Positions 6,997-12,949 of a stretch of 12,949 nt of DNA are shown piece by piece. A program made the translations under genes and the position numbers. The DNA is from an uncultured Flavobacteriales bacterium (GTDB lineage Bacteria > Bacteroidota > Bacteroidia > Flavobacteriales > UBA7430). Under the pieces are notes generated by a model, which searched no databases, was not told the origin of the DNA, and was given only the letters and a program-made list of their open reading frames with translations. Every line of letters starts with the position of its first letter. Within the stretch, counting starts at the first letter, position 1. The stretch is taken from the NCBI GenBank assembly GCA_913041775.1, contig CAJWJW010000017.1, positions 1 to 12,949 of the forward strand, written 5' to 3'.

Positions 6997-8356
6997 TTTT
7001 TTCCTCCGCTAATCGTTCAATATCCATTTTGGTAGATAAACGTTTTGTGTTTAATGCTTTAAATTCGACACCATCAACTATTTCTTTTTGGATAGGAATT
7101 TCTAATTGAGCATTCATTTTTTCTTCATTATTAGGGTGTAAATTCGTGCCTAATAATTGCTTTGTACCCTCACTTAAATTCTTTTCTTGAGTCAAAGCAT
7201 TTTCTGCTATCATTTCTTGAATAGAATTTGAGCTTACAGCTTTTATCCATCCGCCTTGAGCTTCTATTTCTTGGAAAAGCTTCCAAGCATTTTTACTCAA
7301 TTCGCTTGATAATTCTTCTATATAATAAGAGCCTGATGATGGATCGCTTACTTTATTGAAATAAGATTCCTCTTTTAAAATTAGCGCTGTATTTCTTCCC
7401 ATTCGTTGGGCAAACTCATCGTCGTTTTTATATGCGGCGTTAAAATTACTCACATTTACAGTATTCGCTCCTCCTAATGCTGCAGACATACACTGACTAG
7501 TTGTACGTAGCATATTTACATGTGGATCAAATACAGTACTTGTCCTCAATCCAGTTTCTGCTCTTAAGTCTAAGGTAGTTTCATCTTTTTTATAGGCTTT
7601 TAACAGTTGAGACCATAGAATTCGCATTGCGCGGAATTTTGCAATCTCAAAGAAGTAGTTTGTCGACACACCTAAACTTACCTGTACCTTACTAGCTTTT
7701 AAATTAGTGCTATTGACAAAATACTCACTTATTTGTGCTAGACTAAATGCGAGTTCTTGTGTTGCTGTAGCACCAGAATTGTGGTATTCTTGACCTTGAA
7801 TACTCAAGCTTTTATAAGCCTTTAAAGGAATGGTCTTTTCTACAATAGTGTTAAGCTCTTTCCATAAGGAGCTATTAAGTTCTCCTTTTTTTAGAGAAGC
7901 CATTAATGGGTCGTATTGTAGTGCTCCTTTAATTATATCTTTATCTAATCCTCTCTTCTCTATAAGAGCTATAAAAGCATCAACAGAACATTCTATTTCT
8001 TCAGCTTGTATTGATGTTTGAATATGCTGAACGAGTACATTCTCTAATACAGACTCTAGGTCTTTGTTCTTGCTATTTTTAATTAATAGAGAACTTGCAC
8101 CATCATTTAAACTTGCTAGTACTTGTTTATTAGTAGGGATATATAGTGTTTGTTCTATTTCCCAGTCAGAATGATGATGTGTAGTTTCTCCTTTAAATTC
8201 TGTTACAGATTCGTTGTTGTAAACTGGAGATATATTGATTCCTTCAGGACTTTCCCAGGTTAAACTAGTATAGTCTTTACCTTTGAGGTCTGAAATAATT
8301 TTTTCGTTCCATTGCTCTAGCTTTGTTTTGCTAAACTCTTCGAATAGTTTTTCCAT
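6989..8356 (-). CDS. mutA: Methylmalonyl-CoA mutase, small (non-catalytic) subunit
   Basis: This 455-residue partner of MutB shares its TIM-barrel layout. SIQGQEYHNSGATATQELAF (starting about 185) parallels the large subunit's ISGYHMQEAGAT segment. LGVSTNYFFEIAKFRAMRILW, cut by short variations, parallels the WGIGMNHFMEIAK region, and later MGRNT and VSDPSSGSYYIE match the large subunit's IARNT and VDPWGGSHYVE. It has no DxHxxG motif and stops before any cobalamin domain, so it cannot bind B12 itself and should act structurally in an alpha-beta heterodimer. The actinobacterial MutA is about 640 residues and keeps a degenerate B12 domain. The shorter form is, from memory, common in Bacteroidota and is not a truncation: the stop overlaps the mutB start. 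It begins 11 bp after the ftsB-like gene. Confidence 0.93.
   Translation of the reverse strand: MEKLFEEFSKTKLEQWNEKIISDLKGKDYTSLTWESPEGINISPVYNNESVTEFKGETTHHHSDWEIEQTLYIPTNKQVLASLNDGASSLLIKNSKNKDLESVLENVLVQHIQTSIQAEEIECSVDAFIALIEKRGLDKDIIKGALQYDPLMASLKKGELNSSLWKELNTIVEKTIPLKAYKSLSIQGQEYHNSGATATQELAFSLAQISEYFVNSTNLKASKVQVSLGVSTNYFFEIAKFRAMRILWSQLLKAYKKDETTLDLRAETGLRTSTVFDPHVNMLRTTSQCMSAALGGANTVNVSNFNAAYKNDDEFAQRMGRNTALILKEESYFNKVSDPSSGSYYIEELSSELSKNAWKLFQEIEAQGGWIKAVSSNSIQEMIAENALTQEKNLSEGTKQLLGTNLHPNNEEKMNAQLEIPIQKEIVDGVEFKALNTKRLSTKMDIERLAEEKNA
7003..7007 (-). promoter_or_regulatory. Shine-Dalgarno-like GGAGG before mutB
   Basis: On the minus strand GGAGG lies six bases upstream of the mutB ATG (6996), inside the last codons of mutA (GCG GAG GAA, Ala-Glu-Glu). 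Most starts in this window have no such motif, as expected in Bacteroidota, where Shine-Dalgarno use is weak. It may aid reinitiation at the overlapping start, or simply reflect the encoded residues. Confidence 0.4.
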
Positions 8357-8367
8357 AGTATATATTC

Positions 8368-8670
8368 TTACTCTTCGATTAGAAATATTTCTTCGTTTTT
8401 CTTTTTCATATGGTATTTCTCACGGGCATATTTTTCTAACCCTTCTGGATTAGAAAGCTCGTGTAAAGCAATAGAATCCTTACGGATTTCTGCTCTATAA
8501 TACACTTGGTCTTTTTCTAACTGTTCTATATTATGGTTTAGATTTCGGTGACTTAAGTATGAGTTACTATCTAAAAATAACATCCATAAAACAAACAAAA
8601 AGCTTAAAAGTATAAATGGGCTTTTTAGTTTAGACAAAAGAATTTTAAGAAGAGATTTTGCATTTTTCAT
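8368..8670 (-). CDS. FtsB/DivIC-family septum formation initiator
   Basis: A 100-residue bitopic membrane protein of the divisome, expected to form a coiled-coil subcomplex with FtsL- and FtsQ-like proteins at the division site. A short basic N-terminus precedes one membrane helix at about residues 18-34 (PFILLSFLFVLWMLF). A predicted coiled coil follows at about 38-70 (NIEQLEKDQVYYRAEI). The family's closing motif is present as GLEKYAREKYHMKKKNEEIFLI, shown here split as GLEKYAREKYHM then KKKNEEIFLI (about 77-98), with the usual A-R-E-K core. Length is normal for the family. It is the first gene of the group with mutA and mutB, 11 bp before mutA; from memory, this pairing recurs in flavobacteria. 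No functional link between division and the mutase is known to me. Identity as FtsB versus DivIC is a naming matter, so no symbol is given. Confidence 0.88.
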   Translation of the reverse strand: MKNAKSLLKILLSKLKSPFILLSFLFVLWMLFLDSNSYLSHRNLNHNIEQLEKDQVYYRAEIRKDSIALHELSNPEGLEKYAREKYHMKKKNEEIFLIEE

Positions 8671-8674
8671 AGTT

Positions 8675-8682
8675 CAAAAATA
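8675..8682 (-). promoter_or_regulatory. Candidate -7 box for the ftsB-mutA-mutB group
   Basis: TATTTTTG on the minus strand matches the Bacteroidota -7 consensus TAnnTTTG exactly. It ends 4 bases before the ATG at 8670, which would imply a leaderless or nearly leaderless mRNA. I find no TTG/TTTG at the expected -33 distance. In AT-rich DNA one exact match in 200 bp is not rare, so this is tentative. Confidence 0.3.
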
Positions 8683-8834
8683 AGGAATGTTTTTGAAGTT
8701 TTGAATTATAAATAGGCCAAAATAGTTAATCGATTAGATGAGACTAATTGAATTAGAAAAGCGGTGCTATAAAGCTTAAGAAAGTGAAGTTGACGGATTA
8801 TATTGAGACCTGAATTTACTTTAGGATTGTTAAA

Positions 8835-8859
8835 TTCAGAATTAGCTAATAATTCTGAA
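8835..8859 (-). terminator. 10-bp hairpin after the FAD dehydrogenase gene
   Basis: TTCAGAATTA (8835-8844) and TAATTCTGAA (8850-8859) are perfect inverted repeats around a 5-base loop. On the minus strand the hairpin begins 28 bp after the dehydrogenase stop and is followed by TTTAAC, a short T run. The position fits a terminator separating the ubiE-porT-dehydrogenase group from the ftsB-mut group. The stem is AT-rich, so termination may be partial. Confidence 0.5.
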
Positions 8860-8886
8860 GCTATAACTATTTATGAATATCAATTT

Positions 8887-10437
8887 TTAGATTGAATTAC
8901 TAATAGCTTCAGCACAACGTTCACCATCGATAGCAGCAGAAACAATACCACCAGCATATCCAGCTCCTTCGCCACAAGGGTAGAGGTTGGATATTTGTGG
9001 GTGGTATAATAGCTCTTCATTTCTAGGAATACGAATAGGAGACGAAGTTCTAGATTCAACTCCTAGAATATTTGCTTCATTGGTGTAATAACCATCCATT
9101 TTCCTGCCAAATGCTTTAAAGCCTTTTTGTAGTCTGTCGCCAATAATAGGAGGTAAAAGTTCGTGGAGTGGAGCAGAATTAATTCCAGGAATATAGGAGC
9201 AGTCGTTTAAGGTATTGGAGAATTTACCATTAGCAAAATCTGCCATTCTTTGAGCTGGTGCAGCTTGAGTTTTACCGCCTGCTGCCCAAGCCATTCTTTC
9301 CATTTCTTGTTGAAATACCAACCCAGCTAATTCACCGTGCTGAGAATATGCTTGTAAATCTCCTGGCTCTATTGCTACCACCATACCAGAGTTGGCATAA
9401 CGTGAGCTACGAGTAGAAGCAGACATTCCGTTTACGACGACCTCTCCCTGAGCTGTTGCCGATGGGACTATATGTCCACCAGGACACATGCAGAAAGAAA
9501 ACACTCCTTTGCCGTTTACCTGATGTACAAATTTATAAGAGGCTGCAGGAAGGTATTTACTCCTCACTTCGCAACGGTATTGCGCGGCATCAATAATAGG
9601 TTGTGGATGTTCTATTCGAACCCCCATAGCAAAAGATTTGGCCTCGATAAGGATTTTATGTTTGTCTAATAAATAGAAAATGTCTCTAGCAGAATGACCA
9701 GTGGCAAGGATTACAGAATGAGCAAGGATTTTATTTCCATCTTGGTCTATCACTGCTTCCATCTTATTCCCCTTAATAATAAAGTCATCAACTCTACAAT
9801 CAAAATGAATTTCGCCTCCAGCAGCCAGAATATTCTCTCGCATTTTGGCAATTATCTTCGGCAATTTATTGGTTCCTATATGCGGGTGGGTATCAATCAT
9901 GATATCTTCTACAGCACCATGCCCAACAAGGATTTCTAAGATTCTTTGTACACTTCCTCTTTTTTTAGAGCGTGTATACAGCTTTCCATCAGAATAGGTT
10001 CCAGCTCCACCTTCTCCAAAACAATAATTAGAATCTGGGTTCACTTCGTGTTTGTGGATCTTGGCAAGATCCTTACGTCTTTCAATAACGTCTTTCCCTC
10101 TTTCTAGTACAATGGGTTTTAAGCCCAATTCTATTAAGCGCAAAGCTGCAAATAATCCTGCAGGACCAAAGCCTACAATTATAATAGGAGTTCCAGTACT
10201 TATGTTTTTGTATTCTCTTTGGTAATTAGGTTTAATAGCTTCTTCACCTTCGGTAAAAACGGTTACTGTAAGATGTATGTTTATTTTGCGCGACCGTGCA
10301 TCGATAGATCGTTTTAGGACTACAAGATCGCTTATGTTTTTAATGTCAACTTTTAATTGTCGCGCTGCACTATAGCGAATAGACTGCTCTTCTGTTGCCG
10401 CTTTTGGCGATACACTTATGGTAAGCTCTTTTTGCAT
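8887..10437 (-). CDS. FAD-dependent dehydrogenase of the COG2509 type
   Basis: A 516-residue cytoplasmic flavoprotein of unknown physiological substrate. Residues 1-80 form the small N-terminal domain typical of this family (alpha/beta, with SAARQLKVD and KRSIDARSRK). An FAD-binding Rossmann motif follows: GFGPAG at 89-94 and the ribose-binding acidic residue E112 in VLERG. The family signature CFGEGGAGTYSDGK is at 139-152. Near the C-terminus, LYPCGEGAGYAGGIVSAA closes the FAD site. HPHIGTNKLPKI and LATGHSARD, the family's second dinucleotide-region motifs, are also present. No membrane segment or signal peptide is seen. The ATG directly follows the porT stop (TAA then ATG, 0 bp), so the two genes are co-transcribed and probably coupled in translation. 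Family assignment is firm; the reaction is not known to me. Confidence 0.88.
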   Translation of the reverse strand: MQKELTISVSPKAATEEQSIRYSAARQLKVDIKNISDLVVLKRSIDARSRKINIHLTVTVFTEGEEAIKPNYQREYKNISTGTPIIIVGFGPAGLFAALRLIELGLKPIVLERGKDVIERRKDLAKIHKHEVNPDSNYCFGEGGAGTYSDGKLYTRSKKRGSVQRILEILVGHGAVEDIMIDTHPHIGTNKLPKIIAKMRENILAAGGEIHFDCRVDDFIIKGNKMEAVIDQDGNKILAHSVILATGHSARDIFYLLDKHKILIEAKSFAMGVRIEHPQPIIDAAQYRCEVRSKYLPAASYKFVHQVNGKGVFSFCMCPGGHIVPSATAQGEVVVNGMSASTRSSRYANSGMVVAIEPGDLQAYSQHGELAGLVFQQEMERMAWAAGGKTQAAPAQRMADFANGKFSNTLNDCSYIPGINSAPLHELLPPIIGDRLQKGFKAFGRKMDGYYTNEANILGVESRTSSPIRIPRNEELLYHPQISNLYPCGEGAGYAGGIVSAAIDGERCAEAISNSI

Positions 10438-11136
10438 TTATTCGAATGTTAAAGAGAACTGCAATCCTCTGGTATAAAATCCTTCAAGTGGACTCGTGAA
10501 AATTGTTCCGTCTTGTACAATTAGGTTTGTTACTCCGTAGGAATATTTAATCTGAGGAGCAAATTTGAAAAACTCAAAATAAAAATCGCATCCCGCACCT
10601 ACCTCAAAAGCTAAATTCGTTTTGTTCAGTTTAAATATGTTCTCATCTAGCACATCTTTTTCTGAAGCCATATCAATACCAAAGCTAGGTCCAAAGAAAA
10701 CAAAAACTCTACTGTTGTTAATTCTATCTGCTCTGTACTTTAAGTGTAGGGCAGACTCAACAAACCAAGATTCAACATTTTTTATTACCTCGCTAGGCCC
10801 ATCATAGTCAGGGTTAAATGTGTATTTTATATTTCGTTGAATAGTTTTTACCGTTAACAGGTGACGTATATTTAATCTGTTGTTTAATCGAAAATCGGGT
10901 AGTATAAAAGAAACACCTAGACCTATGTCGCTATCTGTTTCTATAGAGAGTAAATCGTTGTGTTGTAAAAAACTTTCAGAATAATCGTTTACTAAGTTAT
11001 AGTACCCAAAGTCTAAAGCCATTCCAAAATGGAATTTCTTGTAGTCGTATTGACTTTGAGCGATAAGTTTTTGCTTTTGTGCAAAACCAGATATGCTTAT
11101 CGTAACCAGAAAGAATAGTAAACTTAATTTTTTCAT
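10438..11136 (-). CDS. porT: PorT, outer-membrane-type beta-barrel protein of the type IX secretion system
   Basis: A 232-residue protein needed in relatives (PorT of Porphyromonas, SprT of Flavobacterium) for secretion through the T9SS. It has a signal peptide (about 1-19, MKKLSLLFFLVTISISGFA) and a body of amphipathic beta strands. Features I associate with PorT are HFGMALDFGYYNL near the N-terminus, DFRLNNRLNIR, VESWFVESALHLKYRADRIN with NNSRVFVF following (about 120-150), and GAGCDFYFEFFKFAPQIKYS with the final GVTNL(I/V) segment. Length is close to that of known PorT proteins (about 240). The ATG overlaps the ubiE stop by 4 bp (ATGA), and the ubiE-porT order is, from memory, common in Bacteroidota. 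This gene implies that the organism has a T9SS, which fits the secreted M43 protease in the same window. A generic 'PorT-family barrel' is the alternative; the conserved neighbourhood argues against it. Confidence 0.85.
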   Translation of the reverse strand: MKKLSLLFFLVTISISGFAQKQKLIAQSQYDYKKFHFGMALDFGYYNLVNDYSESFLQHNDLLSIETDSDIGLGVSFILPDFRLNNRLNIRHLLTVKTIQRNIKYTFNPDYDGPSEVIKNVESWFVESALHLKYRADRINNSRVFVFFGPSFGIDMASEKDVLDENIFKLNKTNLAFEVGAGCDFYFEFFKFAPQIKYSYGVTNLIVQDGTIFTSPLEGFYTRGLQFSLTFE

Positions 11137-11861
11137 TTTTCGGCAGTATAAATAGAAGCTATTCCCATTGTTAAGGCATGGCTTTTTGCATTAGTATAAC
11201 CACAGTTTTCAATAATCTGATTTAGTTTTTTCCCATGTGGAAAAGCACCAACTGATTCTGGTAGGTAGGTGTAAGCTGCATTGTCCTTAGATATGAGTTT
11301 ACCAATTAAGGGCAATACATATTTAAAGTAGAATTGATAGAGTTGCTTAAAAGGAAATAAAGTTGGCTGAGAGAATTCTAGAATATAAAGTTTCCCTCCA
11401 GGACGTAAAACTCTACACATTTCAGAAAGCCCTTTTTCTAAGTTTTCAAAATTTCGAGCTCCAAAACTTACAGTTACAGCATCAAAACTAGCATCTTCGA
11501 ATGGTAAGTTTTCTGAATCTGCTTGTTGTAAGGTGACTTTAGCCTCTATACCTTTGGCCTTAATTTTCTTTCTACCAACTTCTAACATTCCATTCGATAT
11601 GTCTATTCCTATTATCTTAGTAGGATTAGATTTAAGCATCTCTATGGCAAGGTCACCCGTTCCAGTAGCAACATCCAAAATCTCATTTGGAGCTTGTTTT
11701 TTTAAACGTCTTACTAGTCTTTTACGCCAGAAAATGTCTATTCCCATAGAAAGGAAATGATTTAAAAAATCGTAGTTCGTAGCTATGTTGTCAAACATTT
11801 TGGCTACTTGGTCCTTTTTTGATAAGGAAGAATCTTTATAAGGCTTAACAGTATTTTTCAC
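11133..11861 (-). CDS. ubiE: Demethylmenaquinone methyltransferase (UbiE/MenG)
   Basis: A 242-residue SAM-dependent C-methyltransferase that converts demethylmenaquinone to menaquinone, the respiratory quinone of Bacteroidota. The UbiE signature FDNIATNYDFLNH (23-35) is followed by WRKRL. SAM motif I is DVATGTGD (63-70), motif II has GIDIS (85-89), and the family-specific SFGARNF (132-138) and RVLRPGGKLYILEFS follow; YTYLPESV and FP near 200 are also typical. The start is a GTG at 11861: the N-terminal VKPYKDS...KKDQVAKMF matches the usual beginning of Bacteroidota UbiE proteins, and the first in-frame ATG (residue 22) would remove it. The gene starts 22 bp after the SLC12-like gene and overlaps porT by 4 bp (ATGA). 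Full length; all motifs intact. Confidence 0.95.
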   Translation of the reverse strand: MKNTVKPYKDSSLSKKDQVAKMFDNIATNYDFLNHFLSMGIDIFWRKRLVRRLKKQAPNEILDVATGTGDLAIEMLKSNPTKIIGIDISNGMLEVGRKKIKAKGIEAKVTLQQADSENLPFEDASFDAVTVSFGARNFENLEKGLSEMCRVLRPGGKLYILEFSQPTLFPFKQLYQFYFKYVLPLIGKLISKDNAAYTYLPESVGAFPHGKKLNQIIENCGYTNAKSHALTMGIASIYTAEK

Positions 11862-11883
11862 AGCTAAATTTTGAGCAAAAGTA

Positions 11884-12949
11884 TTACTTAATTTCTTTTT
11901 TGTTCATAGAGTTCACGAAAAGAATGTTCCCTATTTTATCATAACCTTCAAAGTAGCTTGTACCTTCTTTTTCTAGCACATTTTCATCAAAGCCGATCAT
12001 AGTGAAATCAGCAGTTGCAGACTGTTCGTTTACCACGTCTTTTACGCTTTTACTACGGTCTCTTTCGATAAGGTTAATGTTAGATGGCGATATTGGTAAG
12101 CGTCCTTTTTGAATTAGGTTTAATAATAGTTCCTTTTGGTTTTCTATGTTTCCTTCTTCGTAAAGAGAGAATATCTTTATGGTTGCATCTTTCCAATCCT
12201 CATGACCTAAAAGGATATAACCTAATAGTATTTCCAAATTCGAATCTTGGTAGTCGTCAGCAGAAATCCAAATATGAATTTCTCTATGGTAACCATATGA
12301 GCGAAATGTAGTGTTTAGTATACAAACATCTAAATCTGTTGCATTAAGTAAGTGGTGATTTTTAATTATCTGCTCTAGTTTTTCGGTATTTCCTCTCTCA
12401 AACTCTAGTGTAATTAAGTTATGTCCTTTCCCAGAAATACTAGCTAACTGTATAACTTGAGCAATAGCAGATGTGTACGACGGACTAATAATAGTATCTA
12501 AATATACTTTAGATTTAGATCCCTCTGCTAATCGGTGAAGTTTGGTTAGTGTTTTAATTGATTCTTGATGCGATTCTTTATTGAGATAACCTTCTATAAA
12601 GTGCATATGCGTACCAAAACCATATTTATGAGATACCCAACGCATAAAGTCAAAAGCATCTCTATTTTTTAGTGTAACATCGGAAACACAAATTGCAAAA
12701 GGGCGCCAATTATCATCTGCACTATTGAATTCTTTTTTACGTACAAAAATCTGTAAACGTCTGCTCAATTGAAATAAAACCCCTTTAAATAATTTTATTA
12801 TTCCACCTTTAGAAGTGTTGTATTTACTGATATATATATAAATAAATGCCATGAATACTAGAGAAACTACAGCATAGGTAGCATTCATTTTAAACATCAA
12901 CCAAAAGGAAAGAAAAGCTCCTAATAGAGATATATACCAACGCGATCTA
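11884..12949 (-). CDS. SLC12-like cation-chloride cotransporter / amino-acid permease-fold protein, C-terminal part (cut by right edge)
   Basis: The frame is open from the right edge (first full codon 12948-12946) to a TAA at 11884, giving 354 visible residues. The visible start RSRWYISLLGAFLSFWLMF followed by MNATYAVVSLVF forms two hydrophobic helices, matching the last membrane pair of the SLC12 family, where 'SLLGAxLCxxLMFxxxWxxAL' is typical. A cytosolic domain follows with NWRPFAICVS, which resembles the (N)WRPQ(L/C)LVL motif that opens the SLC12 C-terminal domain, and the HMHFIEGYL segment after it. The membrane core that carries the ion sites lies outside the window. Predicted role: electroneutral ion cotransport at the inner membrane; the ions cannot be told from this part. 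A TTG at 12900 is not the true start because the reading continues upstream in the same frame. Located 22 bp before ubiE. Confidence 0.75.
   Translation of the reverse strand, partial: RSRWYISLLGAFLSFWLMFKMNATYAVVSLVFMAFIYIYISKYNTSKGGIIKLFKGVLFQLSRRLQIFVRKKEFNSADDNWRPFAICVSDVTLKNRDAFDFMRWVSHKYGFGTHMHFIEGYLNKESHQESIKTLTKLHRLAEGSKSKVYLDTIISPSYTSAIAQVIQLASISGKGHNLITLEFERGNTEKLEQIIKNHHLLNATDLDVCILNTTFRSYGYHREIHIWISADDYQDSNLEILLGYILLGHEDWKDATIKIFSLYEEGNIENQKELLLNLIQKGRLPISPSNINLIERDRSKSVKDVVNEQSATADFTMIGFDENVLEKEGTSYFEGYDKIGNILFVNSMNKKEIK

Noticed and set aside
6989..8356. mutA as a truncated or broken mutase gene
   Set aside because: It lacks the cobalamin domain, but the frame is intact, the stop overlaps the mutB start, and short small subunits are, from memory, normal in Bacteroidota.
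9472..9939. Plus-strand ORFs opposite the dehydrogenase gene, and similar short ORFs opposite mutB, mutA, porT, ubiE and the SLC12-like gene
   Set aside because: They lie entirely within well-supported genes on the other strand, show no domain or signal peptide pattern, and have no spacing consistent with expression.
12898..12900. TTG at 12900 (or ATG at 12897) as the start of the rightmost minus-strand gene
   Set aside because: The frame stays open to the window edge, and the upstream residues continue a membrane helix typical of SLC12 proteins, so the gene is cut by the edge and does not start there.
1..12949. Defence island, prophage, biosynthetic cluster or other undescribed multi-gene system
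   Set aside because: All genes but the 205-residue protein fall into recognisable families, mostly housekeeping, and no mobile or defence markers are visible.

Overview
The window looks like a chromosomal segment of a marine-type Bacteroidota, most likely Flavobacteriales. The evidence is AT-rich DNA, a porT gene of the type IX secretion system (T9SS) next to ubiE, a split methylmalonyl-CoA mutase with a very short small subunit, a periplasmic two-component-type beta-propeller, and a secreted M43 metalloprotease with the 'GCT...DDGTC' cysteine repeats common in marine members of the phylum. I see no rRNA, tRNA, CRISPR array, insertion sequence, phage gene or attachment site.

Layout. (1) 1-1374, minus strand: the N-terminal 458 codons of a propeller-type sensor protein, cut by the left edge. 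(2) 1375-1738: a divergent intergenic region with weak promoter candidates on both strands. (3) 1739-4144, plus strand: the secreted M43 protease, the only plus-strand gene. (4) 4145-4249: a short convergent spacer with an 8-bp hairpin. (5) 8670 down to 4250, minus strand: a tightly packed group of ftsB/divIC-like gene, mutA, mutB and a small predicted outer-membrane protein. (6) 8671-8886: a spacer with a 10-bp hairpin and a promoter candidate. (7) 12949 down to 8887, minus strand: the C-terminal part of an SLC12-like cation-chloride cotransporter (cut by the right edge), ubiE, porT and a COG2509-type FAD-dependent dehydrogenase, spaced by 22 bp, a 4-bp overlap and 0 bp.

How the genes work together. 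mutA and mutB encode the two subunits of adenosylcobalamin-dependent methylmalonyl-CoA mutase, which interconverts succinyl-CoA and methylmalonyl-CoA. The ftsB-like gene just upstream encodes a small divisome protein and probably shares their transcript. ubiE supplies the last methylation of menaquinone. porT encodes part of the T9SS, and the M43 protease is the kind of protein that system exports, although its C-terminus has no sorting domain I recognise.

Most of the window is ordinary flavobacterial housekeeping sequence. I do not see a convincing undescribed multi-gene system. The points most worth a second look are the C-terminal half of the M43 protease (exact 24-residue Cys repeats, then two about 84-residue repeats reaching the C-terminus), the uncharacterised outer-membrane protein coupled to mutB, the FAD dehydrogenase abutting porT, and promoter-like boxes placed so close to start codons that leaderless transcripts are possible.
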